Shown: positions 1-6,731, counted from the stretch's first letter. The stretch is DNA of 9,902 nt from Candidatus Methanophaga sp. GoMg3.2 (GCA_013180565.1 QBUN01000346.1:1-9902), one strand, 5' to 3'. A program made the numbers and translations. The notes: a model not told the origin generated them from the sequence alone.

Positions 1-1
1 A

Positions 2-367
2 GAAGTAGTAATGCTTGATTTCCCGTTGTGGGCAGGGAAAACGTGGACGAATACAGCCAGAGTCACAGGCATGATAGTCAATGAAACAGGTGCAATAATC
101 CCAATTAACGCCACTGCGGTAATATCTGGCGCAGTGACAGAGGAAGTGAACTTGACAGTGCCTTATGGTACGGTTCCTAGCCTGGCACTCGAACTCAATT
201 ACAGTTTCGACGGATTGGGACAGCCGCAAACGCATCAGGAAAAGTACTGGATAAGCCGAGTAGACAATATGATTTTGATCCCGAAATCAGAACGCTACAT
301 CAATGGAAATCTCATGGAAGAACTTGAGCTGATAGATGCTGTCGCTGTAAATGAGACTGCAAGCTGA
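2..367 (+). CDS. C-terminal part of a putative secreted or surface glycoprotein (5' end outside window)
   Basis: Family not recognised. The reading frame is open from base 2 (GAA GTA GTA before the first ATG at 11), so the gene probably begins upstream of the window and the ATG at 11 is internal. About 121 residues are visible, ending in TGA. The segment has no membrane helix and looks like a beta-rich extracellular domain, with alternating hydrophobic and polar residues and many Val, Thr and Asn. It contains five N-X-S/T sequons (NET, NAT, NLT, NYS, NET) in about 120 residues, which fits an exported, N-glycosylated archaeal protein. The opening FPLWAGKTWTN recalls the start of repeated domains in archaeal surface lipoproteins, but that is only an impression. 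About 70 bases of AT-rich sequence, including ATAATTTTTATTT near 411-423, separate it from ilvE; this may terminate its transcript. Confidence 0.6.
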   Translation, partial: EVVMLDFPLWAGKTWTNTARVTGMIVNETGAIIPINATAVISGAVTEEVNLTVPYGTVPSLALELNYSFDGLGQPQTHQEKYWISRVDNMILIPKSERYINGNLMEELELIDAVAVNETAS

Positions 368-438
368 ATGATGTGCAAAGGAATAAGAAATAATAAACTA
401 AACAGTTACATAATTTTTATTTAGATGAGGTAACAAAA

Positions 439-1371
439 ATGGTGGAGAAGCTTCCGGAAGAAGGTAAAATATGGTTCAATGGTGCGTTTGTGGATTGGAA
501 GAAAGCGCAAGTGCATGTTCTTGCACATGGTTTGCATTACGGGTCTGGCGTTTTTGAGGGGATACGATGTTATGCAACGGAGAGAGGCTCATTCATCTTC
601 AGGCTAAAGGAACATGTAGACAGGATGTATCGATCCGCGGCGTTGTATAATATGGAAATACCATATACAAAGGAAGTAATGACGGATGCAATAAAGGAAA
701 CAGTTCGTATAAATGGATTTGAGGCTTGTTACATAAGACCTATTGCTTTCTATGGGTACCATCACCTGGGTGTGAACCCAGCAGGCAGTCCTGTGGATTG
801 CGCTATTGCGACATGGCGGTGGGGTACTTATCTTGGTGAAGATGCCTTAAAAAAGGGTATAAGATGCATATTCTCATCATGGTGCAGAATAGACCATAGA
901 ACATTGCCGGTTACTGCAAAGGCTACGGGGCATTATCTAAATTCACAGTTAGCGGTCTTTGAGGCAACAGAAAGAGGGGTTGACGAAGCGATAATGCTTG
1001 ATATTAACGGCTATGTGGCTGAAGGTCCGGGCGAGAATATATTCGCAGTAAAAAATGCAATTCTATATACACCGGGAGCTGAATCCGCTATTCTGCCCGG
1101 CATCACCCGTGATTCCGTGATCACTATTGCACGGGATATTGGCTACGAGGTGGTAGAGAAGCCAATAACGAAGGAGGAACTGCTATCTGCGGATGAGGCG
1201 TTCTTCACCGGTACCGCAGCAGAGGTATCGCCAATACGAGAGATAGACGATGTAACAATAGGCGAAGGCAAGAGAGGGGAAGTGACAGGCGTAATACAGA
1301 AAAAGTTCTTTGACGTGGTAAATGCAAAAGAGGAGAAGTATATGAGCTGGCTGGAGCCGGTAAGTATATGA
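439..1371 (+). CDS. ilvE: Branched-chain amino acid aminotransferase (PLP fold type IV)
   Basis: Transfers the amino group between glutamate and the 2-oxo acids of leucine, isoleucine and valine, the last step of their synthesis; cytoplasmic and PLP-dependent. The 310-residue length is normal for IlvE. Visible family marks are HGLHYGSGVFEGIR (residues 30-43), the PLP Schiff-base lysine K161 in TAKATGHYLNSQ, GYVAEGPGENIF (191-202) with the cofactor-binding glutamate, the phosphate-binding GITR (221-224), and FFTGTAAEVSPI (255-266). The start is supported by GAGGT at 427-431, 7 nt before the ATG. The stop overlaps the next start as ATGA, so translation is probably coupled to the DUF166 gene. 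Related fold-type IV enzymes (D-amino acid aminotransferase, aminodeoxychorismate lyase) are shorter and lack this motif set, so IlvE is the best call; substrate range cannot be read from the sequence. Confidence 0.95.
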   Translation: MVEKLPEEGKIWFNGAFVDWKKAQVHVLAHGLHYGSGVFEGIRCYATERGSFIFRLKEHVDRMYRSAALYNMEIPYTKEVMTDAIKETVRINGFEACYIRPIAFYGYHHLGVNPAGSPVDCAIATWRWGTYLGEDALKKGIRCIFSSWCRIDHRTLPVTAKATGHYLNSQLAVFEATERGVDEAIMLDINGYVAEGPGENIFAVKNAILYTPGAESAILPGITRDSVITIARDIGYEVVEKPITKEELLSADEAFFTGTAAEVSPIREIDDVTIGEGKRGEVTGVIQKKFFDVVNAKEEKYMSWLEPVSI

Positions 1372-2048
1372 ATAACCAAATCTACATACTCTATCACGGC
1401 TCGTTTGGCGAGCTGGTAACAGGTCATCTAGCTATGAGCGGGCTTGCAGATCGGATAGTGGGACTCTATGATCTCAAAGTTGCGTCCGTATCGCTTGACG
1501 ATCCTGAGAGCGACATGCCGGAAGACATACCTCTATCCGAGTGTGATCTTCTATTAGTGCTTGGGATACTCCCGAAGGCTGGTGATCTCGTCCCGATAAT
1601 AGCAAAGAGAACAGGCGCAAAGGCGGTTATATGGCCTATTGAGGACCCAAACCTGATACCAGAGGGGCAGTATTCAATAGAGGAGGAGCTAAAAAAGGAG
1701 GGTATAGACGTGGAATTCCCGGAACCGCTTTGTACTTTGGATACGAGCGAGAATGAGATTGTCAATTCTTTTGCCGAGCATTTTGGTATGCCCAAATTTG
1801 AACTGCGGGTTAATGCGAGGAACATGATTATCGAGGAGGTGAATGTCATCAGAGATACTCCCTGCGGTACGGCGTCAAAGATTGGACCAAAGATCGTTGG
1901 TATGTCATACAAGGATATGAAATCACTTGAGGATAAGGTGATGCAGATGCATGATAACGAGTGTGTGGCTTATATGGGTCCGGATAGACCGATAATGCAG
2001 CAAGCTGGTCGATTGCTCGCAGATGCGATAAAAGAGGCGCTACCATGA
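1368..2048 (+). CDS. DUF166 family protein
   Basis: A 226-residue soluble protein that I recognise as DUF166, a mostly archaeal family. Old database descriptions link it to thymidylate synthesis, but I regard the function as unproven. The N-terminal half (IYILYHGSFGELVTGHL, later LLLVLGILPKAGDLVPIIAK and AVIWPIEDPN) reads like a Rossmann-type alpha/beta fold. The C-terminal half carries a Cys-containing motif TPCGTASKIGP (164-174) resembling the conserved cysteine segment of the family. Cysteines lie at 59, 122, 166 and 199. The start ATG overlaps the IlvE stop (ATGA), indicating one operon with translational coupling. The gene ends in TGA at 2046-2048 and is followed by a T-rich tract, so the transcript probably ends there. 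Confidence is high for the family and low for any reaction. Confidence 0.8.
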   Translation: MNNQIYILYHGSFGELVTGHLAMSGLADRIVGLYDLKVASVSLDDPESDMPEDIPLSECDLLLVLGILPKAGDLVPIIAKRTGAKAVIWPIEDPNLIPEGQYSIEEELKKEGIDVEFPEPLCTLDTSENEIVNSFAEHFGMPKFELRVNARNMIIEEVNVIRDTPCGTASKIGPKIVGMSYKDMKSLEDKVMQMHDNECVAYMGPDRPIMQQAGRLLADAIKEALP

Positions 2049-2091
2049 AATATCTCGTAAGTGTTTAACGGACCACAAGATTATACAACAC

Positions 2092-2104
2092 TTTTTCTTT
2101 TTTT
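2092..2104 (+). terminator. T-rich transcript end after ilvE-DUF166
   Basis: Five Ts, one C and seven Ts lie about 45 bases after the DUF166 stop, with no obvious stem before them. Archaeal RNA polymerase terminates at such oligo-T tracts, so this is a plausible end for the ilvE-DUF166 transcript. It also argues against a coding start for the following gene at the GTG at 2061, because that would place the tract inside the coding region. Confidence 0.45.
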
Positions 2105-2123
2105 AACGTCACGTAACAATAGA

Positions 2124-2132
2124 TTATATATA
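2124..2132 (+). promoter_or_regulatory. TATA-like box just before the PHP gene
   Basis: The sequence TTATATATA matches an archaeal TATA box well, but it lies immediately before the preferred start codon (GTG at 2133). Transcription would then begin inside the gene if the usual distance of about 25 bases applies. A weaker box, GATTATACA at 2079-2087, is better placed for a start site near 2108 and a short leader. Either could be real; the spacing conflict is unresolved. Confidence 0.3.
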
Positions 2133-2999
2133 GTGCAGAAGATAATATTTGAGAAACCCGACATTGAACAGATTAACCGCCACGGTCTTAAAGCAGCGGA
2201 TATGCATTATCATACAAACCACTCGGACTCTCCGACCAGAGTAAAGGATGCATTGAAACTTGCGAAACAAAAGGGTTTCGGGCTTGCTATTACCGATCAC
2301 AACCAGATAAGCGGAGTGATTGAGGCTTACGAGCTGAAGACCGATGTTCTTCTTATACCAGGCATGGAGGTAAGCGCCCGAGACGGGCCGCATATACTTG
2401 TCTATTTCTATACTATTCCCGAGCTGGAGGAATTTTATGAACAGTATATACATAAGAGCAAGCGAAAAAGCCCGTATCTCGCTATAACGTTAACCACACA
2501 GGAGATAGTAGAAAAGACAGAAAATTATAACTGCATAACCGTTGCCGCACATCCGTATGGATACCTGTTGTTCAACAAGGGCGTCCAGAAGTGTGTTGAA
2601 GCAGAGTACCTCAATCAAGAGATAATCGACTATTTTGATGGCATAGAAGTTATTTGCGGCGGCATGGCCAGGAACGAGAACGAAAAAGCAGCAAAACTCG
2701 CAGGCACTTTTGACAAGGGTATAACCGGCGGAACAGACGGGCACTTGCTAAGAGACCTTGGGAAGGTTGTTACATGTACGCATGCGGAAGACGTTGACGG
2801 GTTTCTTACGGATATTCTGCGAAGGAGGAGCATGGTTATCGGTCGTGAGAAGAACATCATGCTAAAATGCGCTATGGGTATGGTCGTTTTTACGAAGTAC
2901 ATTAAATATACTGCACCCTCGCTGAGGATACACTATGAGCAGAATATGCCGCGGGTCAAGCGAATGGGTGAGCGAGCGATACGAAAATTCAAACGGTGA
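2133..2999 (+). CDS. PHP-domain metal-dependent phosphoesterase
   Basis: A 288-residue member of the PHP superfamily (polymerase and histidinol phosphatase; TrpH/YciV-like branch), whose members hydrolyse phosphoester bonds with bound metal ions. Metal-binding motifs appear in order: DMHYHTNHSD (23-32, His25 and His27), AITDHN (52-57), PGMEVSARDGPHI (76-88, Glu79), VAAHPYG (137-143, His140) and GGTDGH (199-204, Asp202 and His204). The substrate is unknown; nucleoside 3',5'-bisphosphates and short oligonucleotides are known for TrpH relatives. I prefer GTG 2133 over GTG 2061 because the extra 24 residues are encoded by the T-rich tract and do not look like protein. No in-frame start exists between 2133 and the first metal motif. 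The C-terminus is basic (RVKRMGERAIRKFKR). The 3' end overlaps the convergent HdeD reading frame by 67 bases. Confidence 0.85.
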   Translation: MQKIIFEKPDIEQINRHGLKAADMHYHTNHSDSPTRVKDALKLAKQKGFGLAITDHNQISGVIEAYELKTDVLLIPGMEVSARDGPHILVYFYTIPELEEFYEQYIHKSKRKSPYLAITLTTQEIVEKTENYNCITVAAHPYGYLLFNKGVQKCVEAEYLNQEIIDYFDGIEVICGGMARNENEKAAKLAGTFDKGITGGTDGHLLRDLGKVVTCTHAEDVDGFLTDILRRRSMVIGREKNIMLKCAMGMVVFTKYIKYTAPSLRIHYEQNMPRVKRMGERAIRKFKR

Positions 3000-3535
3000 A
3001 TTTTCCAATATCGCAGTGAAATAAGCATTATGCCACTGAAAATACCGTAAAACGCGATTAGAATGACCATAGCAAGCAGCCCCTCTAATAAGGGAAAAGA
3101 AAGTAGCAGCACACCTATGATTAATGCTAAAACACCATTCACTACAAGCAGCCCTTTACTGCCATCGCCCTTCGGTAGCGAGAGACCTCCGACTATCTTG
3201 AATATACCAGTAACCACTAGCCAAACCATGATCAACCACAGTATCAATACTGTACTAATCCCCGGCCAAAATAGGATGAGTAGCCCAAATATGATACCGC
3301 ACACACCTTCAAGGATTCACAACCCGCGGCGTCATTTATCCGCTTTTATCGATGCGGCAAGCGCGAAGATGCCCCATACAAATACAAATACTCCTATGAC
3401 TATAATTATAGAAACCACTGCCGGTGGCCAGAACAAAATCATAAAACCGATAATCAGAGCAATAACTCCTTCTACTGTCAAAGCCCACGATTCCTGCGCC
3501 AAAATACTGCGTTCTATCCCTTTTATTTCATTCAT
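2933..3535 (-). pseudogene. HdeD/DUF308 membrane protein gene with two in-frame TGA codons
   Basis: Read on the minus strand from ATG 3535, this encodes a small multi-helix membrane protein of the HdeD/DUF308 family. Pairs of helices contain the typical GVIALIIGFMILFWPPAV and CGIIFGLLILFWPGI segments. The frame is interrupted by TGA at 3334-3332 (codon 68) and TGA at 3319-3317 (codon 73), then continues in the same frame to a stop at 2933. Alignment with the neighbouring intact gene at 4065-4622 needs no gap across this region (DK-stop-RRGL-stop-ILEG against KGQRGVLIAGG). A strong RBS, AGGAGGG at 3548-3542, lies 6 nt before the ATG, so the loss looks recent. The second TGA falls where DUF308 proteins often have Trp; the first could derive from Trp or Arg. 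Either the gene is newly inactivated, or two short proteins of about 67 and 123 residues are made, or TGA is read through. Recent inactivation is most likely. Confidence 0.75.
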
Positions 3536-3548
3536 ATTTTTCCCTCCT

Positions 3549-3606
3549 CATCTGGAATTGCTACTAGCTGTTCCATATCGTAATTACTGCATGCAAAATC
3601 CAGATG
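3549..3606. repeat. Widely spaced 8-bp inverted repeat upstream of the minus-strand HdeD gene
   Basis: CATCTGGA at 3549-3556 and its exact reverse complement TCCAGATG at 3599-3606 flank 42 bases that include the palindrome GCATGC. The element lies directly upstream of the RBS of the minus-strand HdeD gene, so it could be an operator or a leader hairpin. An 8-bp match at this distance can also arise by chance. Confidence 0.3.
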
Positions 3607-3957
3607 CACAAACACACACACTCATATCTACACTATTCTGCAAGTCACTAATTGCAGTCACTACAGATCCCAATACCATTTTGAGTCTTTTTTGTGCCCT
3701 ACCCCCTTTTTATCGCTCGCTGTGAGGGTTCCCCACATGCGAAATATAGTAACATGGCTTATGCACGGGAAAATGTATAAAGCTTTCGGATATTTGCAAA
3801 ATATATGCAGATGCGAAAGAACTTCCTGACTGTTTTATATATAAAAAACTGAAAAGCTTATATATAGCTATGAGATATAGGTGTGATATATAGAAGAAAT
3901 CGCAAAGTCGCAGATAATACCTTAGCGGCTTTAAAACATAGGAGGGGGTATACAAGA
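3607..3957. other. AT-rich divergent intergenic region between the two HdeD loci
   Basis: No protein gene is supported here. The left part is CA-rich on the plus strand (ACACACACAC near 3608-3622) and the middle is featureless. The motif GCAAAAT followed a few bases later by CAGATGC occurs at about 3592-3607 and again at about 3796-3814, possibly a repeated regulator site. The right part holds the TATA boxes for the plus-strand transcript. Antisense and sense frames crossing this region lack RBS support or recognisable protein content. Confidence 0.5.
3834..3867 (+). promoter_or_regulatory. Two TATA boxes for the small ORF-HdeD transcript
   Basis: TTTATATATAAAAAA at 3834-3848 and CTTATATATAG at 3857-3867 are strong archaeal TATA-box candidates about 25 bases apart. 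The second, preceded by the purine-rich GAAAAG, would place the RNA start near 3885-3890, giving a leader of about 70 bases before the RBS at 3941. The first is nearly self-complementary and could work in either direction. Assignment rests on motif and spacing only. Confidence 0.55.
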
Positions 3958-4068
3958 ATGAGATGTAGAATAGTATTGGAGGTGGGAGGAACTGCTCCCG
4001 GTTTTGCAGTGAGTATAGATGATATTGGGCAGAGTGTGACAAGTCCGGAGGTGGAGCTAAAGTTATGA
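3958..4068 (+). CDS. 36-residue protein of unknown function, coupled to HdeD
   Basis: Not recognised. The ORF starts at ATG 3958 behind a strong RBS (GGAGGGGGT at 3941-3949, 8 nt spacing) and encodes 36 residues beginning MRCRIVLEVGGTAPGF and ending SPEVELKL. Its TGA stop overlaps the ATG of the HdeD gene as ATGA, the arrangement used for translational coupling. It has no membrane helix and is mildly acidic in its second half. A longer version from GTG 3883 would begin at or before the predicted RNA start and has no RBS, so the ATG is preferred. It may be a real small protein, or a leader ORF that delivers ribosomes to HdeD, whose own RBS (GGAGGTG at 4047-4053) lies inside it. Composition gives no functional clue. 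Confidence 0.45.
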   Translation: MRCRIVLEVGGTAPGFAVSIDDIGQSVTSPEVELKL

Positions 4069-4622
4069 GTGAAGAGGATCTTTATTTAGGCCGTCAGCCG
4101 TGGTCAATGGCAGCGGAAGGCATTCTAGCACTAATTATCGGCGCTTTGATTTTAGCTTGGCCGGGAATAACACTGGTTACGCTAACCTGGATCGTCGGTA
4201 TATTCGTACTTCTGGCGGGGATATGCGCACTTATCGCTCTAATTGGATCGCGTAAAGGGCAGCGCGGAGTACTAATAGCCGGGGGTCTGTTAGGTATCAT
4301 ATTAGGGTGTATATTCCTTGCATGGCCGATAGGTACTACTGCGGTACTACTTTGGTTGCTAATGATATGGCTAGTGCTTTATGGTATATACAGGATTGTG
4401 CATGCCATACGGCAACCGCCGGAAGATCATAGTAGATGGCTAGACATTTGTCTTGGTATTATTTCGCTAGTAGTCGGCGTGATTCTGATCGCTATACCGA
4501 TGCTAGAAGGATTGGAAGTCCTGGCCTTGCTATTGGGTATTTATGCGGTTATCGCCGGCATAATACTTATTTGTCTCGCCGGCGCGGAGTGGAGCAAGCG
4601 CAAGCATATGCAAATAGGGTAG
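4065..4622 (+). CDS. HdeD family (DUF308) membrane protein
   Basis: A 185-residue integral membrane protein with six hydrophobic segments at about 14-32, 36-60, 68-87, 91-115, 126-146 and 150-171, arranged as three helix pairs. Each pair ends its first helix in a proline motif (ILAWPGIT, FLAWPIGT, IAIPMLEG). This three-fold pattern and the length match the HdeD/DUF308 family, named after the E. coli acid-resistance membrane protein HdeD. The biochemical role of archaeal members is unknown; membrane stress protection is only an extrapolation. Charged loops (GSRKGQR, RQPPEDHSR) and a basic C-terminus lie between and after the pairs. The start ATG has GGAGGTG 11 nt upstream and overlaps the stop of the 36-codon ORF. 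It is the intact paralogue of the broken minus-strand gene nearby; the pair probably arose by duplication and inversion. Stop is TAG. Confidence 0.85.
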   Translation: MSEEDLYLGRQPWSMAAEGILALIIGALILAWPGITLVTLTWIVGIFVLLAGICALIALIGSRKGQRGVLIAGGLLGIILGCIFLAWPIGTTAVLLWLLMIWLVLYGIYRIVHAIRQPPEDHSRWLDICLGIISLVVGVILIAIPMLEGLEVLALLLGIYAVIAGIILICLAGAEWSKRKHMQIG

Positions 4623-4667
4623 CACCAAGCAACAAATTCTGGAACAGTGATTCCAAGCTAGATAAAG

Positions 4668-4709
4668 GAAGGAGTTGCAAATAAATACTCCTTCTCAATA
4701 TATTTTTTT
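4668..4709 (+). terminator. Hairpin plus T-run after the HdeD gene
   Basis: GAAGGAGT at 4668-4675 pairs perfectly with ACTCCTTC at 4687-4694 around an 11-base loop, followed by a run of seven Ts at 4703-4709. It lies 45 bases after the HdeD stop, between two convergent genes. The T-run alone would suit archaeal termination; the stem makes it look like an intrinsic terminator. Confidence 0.6.
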
Positions 4710-4737
4710 CCCGCTGTTAGAATACAGGATACATTAT

Positions 4738-4775
4738 TGAACTTTGACTTTTGCACTTTTCATTTTGCATTGTGC
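4738..4775. repeat. Degenerate short tandem repeat of ACTTTTGC-like units
   Basis: Between the two convergent genes, the plus strand reads as imperfect repeats of ACTTTGAC, TTTTGCAC, TTTTCATT and TTGCATTG. This is low-complexity sequence close to the end of the UbiB gene. No function is evident. Confidence 0.3.
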
Positions 4776-4789
4776 CGATACACAACCAC

Positions 4790-6505
4790 CTATTTCAGCT
4801 TGCCACGCCGCGCAATGGAAATTAACAGCCAAATACCTATTCCCACCGCTATAAAAAAGAAGACTGTGCTAATCGGTATTCCCTCTATAGTATGTGGTAT
4901 TTTAGAAAGAGCAATAAGACCTGAAGCGACCAGGAAAGCAGCCATAATAAGTGCAAATGATAGGCGATCGGTAATCCTTTCGAGAGTATCATTCAAAGGT
5001 TCAAGACCAAAGATCTCAATCTTAATCTTTCCCTCACCTCGTTTCACCAATGTCATTAGATCATTCAACGTGTATGGCAGCTCAAGCATTAGCTTGCTTG
5101 TTTCCAGAGCCGAGCTAGATATTTCTTTGATTGCCCTTTCCGGGTCCAAACGCTCCATGGCCAACTGCTCTGCGTACGGTTTGGCTTGTGCCATCATATT
5201 AAGGTCTGGGTCCACTTCCGCACACACGCCTTGTATGGTTGACAATGCTTTTCCGAGTAAGTAGAAGTCACGTGGTCCTTTCAAGTCATAGGCAGTAATC
5301 AGATCCGAAATCTCACCAAGAAAAGCACCTAAGTCAAAATCTTCTAAGGTAGTACCAAAGGCATACGTTTTTATCAGTTCGGCAATATCGGATTCTAACT
5401 CTTCCTCATTCATGCTCTGGCCACCTTGGCCTAAGGACATAATAGTCCGCGTAAGTTTTCGTTCATCTTGCGTTACAACCGAAATAAGAATATCAGCTAA
5501 CTGTTCTCGAAGTCGTACCGACAGCGTACCCATCATACCAAAATCAAGGAAACAAATGATACTGTCTTCCAGGACTCTTATGTTTCCCGGGTGTGGGTCC
5601 GCGTGAAAGTACCCATGTTCAAAAATTTGTTTGAGCACGAGCTCTAAAGCCCGAGATGCCACTAGCTTTGGGTCTATTCTAAACTGCTCTTGCACTTCCG
5701 GTATTATACTATCCGTGATTTTGACACCGCCAATGAGTTCCATCGTCAAGATTTTCTCGGTGCTGTACTTCTTATAGGCTTTAAGTACATGTATAGTCGG
5801 ATCATCCTGGTAATCGGAATCGAAATGTGCTACATTCCCCGCTTCTATTTTAAAGTTCAGTTCCTTCCTGATTGCACGTGCAAATTCCGATACCATTGTC
5901 TCCGGGTCTATACCTAGCTCTGCCTTCTGCTTCTTCTTAAGTCGCTTGGCATAGTCTTGCATTATCACCAGGTCTATCTCTATTAGATCGGCAATACCCG
6001 GACGTTGAACCTTGATTGCGACTTCTTCGCCTTCGGGCAGAACAGCCTTATAGACCTGAGCCATGGAGGCTGCGGCGAATGGCGAATCCGGAAATTCTTT
6101 GAAGATACTGTCAATGGAACCGCCCAATTCCTTCTCTATTAGCCGCTTTGCATCTTCCGTAGGAAATGTAGGAACCTCATCTTGCAGTATCTCTAGCTCA
6201 TCGATAAGTTCCTGAGGTACCAGATCGGGCCGGGTGCTCAACATCTGCCCGAATTTGACAAATGTAGGTCCAAGCTCCTCAATCGCCCTCCGGATTCGTT
6301 CACCCTCAGAAAGCTTCGAGATCTCCGCCATCTCTTTACCGAATTTGAAGCGGTCACCGAAAAGTGACTGTAAATCCGCCCTCGCTATTAGATCACTACC
6401 CCAACCATACTTGGATAAAATATTTGCAATCTCGATATAACGCTGCAAATGCTTAAATTTACGTGTTAATGGACTAACTTTCTTTTTGCCTATTGTAAGT
6501 TTCAT
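4790..6505 (-). CDS. UbiB/ABC1 (ADCK-like) atypical kinase family protein
   Basis: A 571-residue protein of the ABC1/UbiB family, membrane-associated atypical kinase/ATPases linked to quinone and isoprenoid-lipid metabolism in bacteria and mitochondria. Family motifs are present: the KxGQ signature VKFGQMLSTRPDLVP (83-97), the Ala-rich nucleotide loop FAAASMAQVY (143-152), the kinase lysine in VAIKVQRPG (162-170), KELNFKIEAGN (214-224), the catalytic loop HADPHPGN (301-308) and the metal-binding DFG (321-323). Two membrane helices at about 515-534 and 544-564 end the protein, as is usual for UbiB. The ATG at 6505 overlaps the stop of the upstream small gene as ATGA. The stop is TAG. In archaea that lack ubiquinone its target is unknown; a role in isoprenoid-lipid handling is inference, supported only by the cardiolipin synthase gene upstream. 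Confidence 0.92.
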   Translation of the reverse strand: MKLTIGKKKVSPLTRKFKHLQRYIEIANILSKYGWGSDLIARADLQSLFGDRFKFGKEMAEISKLSEGERIRRAIEELGPTFVKFGQMLSTRPDLVPQELIDELEILQDEVPTFPTEDAKRLIEKELGGSIDSIFKEFPDSPFAAASMAQVYKAVLPEGEEVAIKVQRPGIADLIEIDLVIMQDYAKRLKKKQKAELGIDPETMVSEFARAIRKELNFKIEAGNVAHFDSDYQDDPTIHVLKAYKKYSTEKILTMELIGGVKITDSIIPEVQEQFRIDPKLVASRALELVLKQIFEHGYFHADPHPGNIRVLEDSIICFLDFGMMGTLSVRLREQLADILISVVTQDERKLTRTIMSLGQGGQSMNEEELESDIAELIKTYAFGTTLEDFDLGAFLGEISDLITAYDLKGPRDFYLLGKALSTIQGVCAEVDPDLNMMAQAKPYAEQLAMERLDPERAIKEISSSALETSKLMLELPYTLNDLMTLVKRGEGKIKIEIFGLEPLNDTLERITDRLSFALIMAAFLVASGLIALSKIPHTIEGIPISTVFFFIAVGIGIWLLISIARRGKLK

Positions 6506-6693
6506 TTTTCATTCTTAGCCAAGCGTTCTTTGACTACTCCTTTTACCCCTCTCAACGCATTCTTAACGACATGCGAGGTAACCCAACTTATCTTATCTGT
6601 TAGGTCTGCACCCTTTGCAACCATGTTCACCACCGCTTCCCTCACTGCCGCTGTCACCTCGCTTTCCGTATCGGCGATGATAATACTATTCAT
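6502..6693 (-). CDS. 63-residue helical protein of unknown function, coupled to UbiB
   Basis: Not recognised. The chosen ATG at 6693 gives 63 residues beginning MNSIIIADTESEV and ending KERLAKNEK. After a short start it is predicted as amphipathic helices rich in Ala, Val and Lys, with no membrane segment. Its TGA stop overlaps the UbiB start (ATGA), so it is very likely made together with UbiB and may be a partner or adaptor. The composition is loosely like phasin-type coiled helices, but I would not name it so. The frame can be extended to 6801, but the extra 36 residues cross a hairpin/T-run and look non-coding, so the shorter start is preferred. An AAAGGAT element lies only a few bases before the ATG, a weak RBS. 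Confidence 0.65.
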   Translation of the reverse strand: MNSIIIADTESEVTAAVREAVVNMVAKGADLTDKISWVTSHVVKNALRGVKGVVKERLAKNEK

Positions 6694-6699
6694 ATCCTT

Positions 6700-6731
6700 T
6701 ATATAATAAAAACCCCACCTAAATTTGGGGG
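6700..6731 (-). promoter_or_regulatory. GC hairpin with T-run, then TATA-like box, between cls and the small gene
   Basis: On the minus strand CCCC(C) at 6731-6727 and GGGG at 6716-6713 can pair around a 10-base loop and are followed by TTTTT at 6712-6708, a weak terminator-like structure after the cls gene. It runs directly into TTATATAA (6707-6700), which resembles a TATA box but sits only about 7 bases before the ATG at 6693. That is too close for a normal leader unless a downstream start is used. The cls-to-small-gene gap of about 130 bases may therefore separate two transcripts. Confidence 0.3.

Noticed and set aside
3317..3334. Genome-wide reading of TGA as tryptophan
   Set aside because: IlvE, DUF166, PHP, the small proteins and Cls all end sensibly at TGA, three of these within ATGA overlaps, and Trp is otherwise TGG, so TGA is a normal stop in this genome.
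3317..3334. Selenocysteine at the HdeD TGA codons
   Set aside because: The aligned positions are Gly and Leu in the paralogue, not Cys, the family has no redox site there, and no SECIS-like structure was recognised.
3063..3725. 220-codon plus-strand frame
   Set aside because: It is antisense to the HdeD gene, low in complexity, rich in Ser, Thr, Pro and Ile, and has no RBS. The minus-strand membrane protein explains the coding signal.
4737..5264. 175-codon plus-strand frame
   Set aside because: It lies opposite the conserved C-terminal region of UbiB and has no recognisable protein features.
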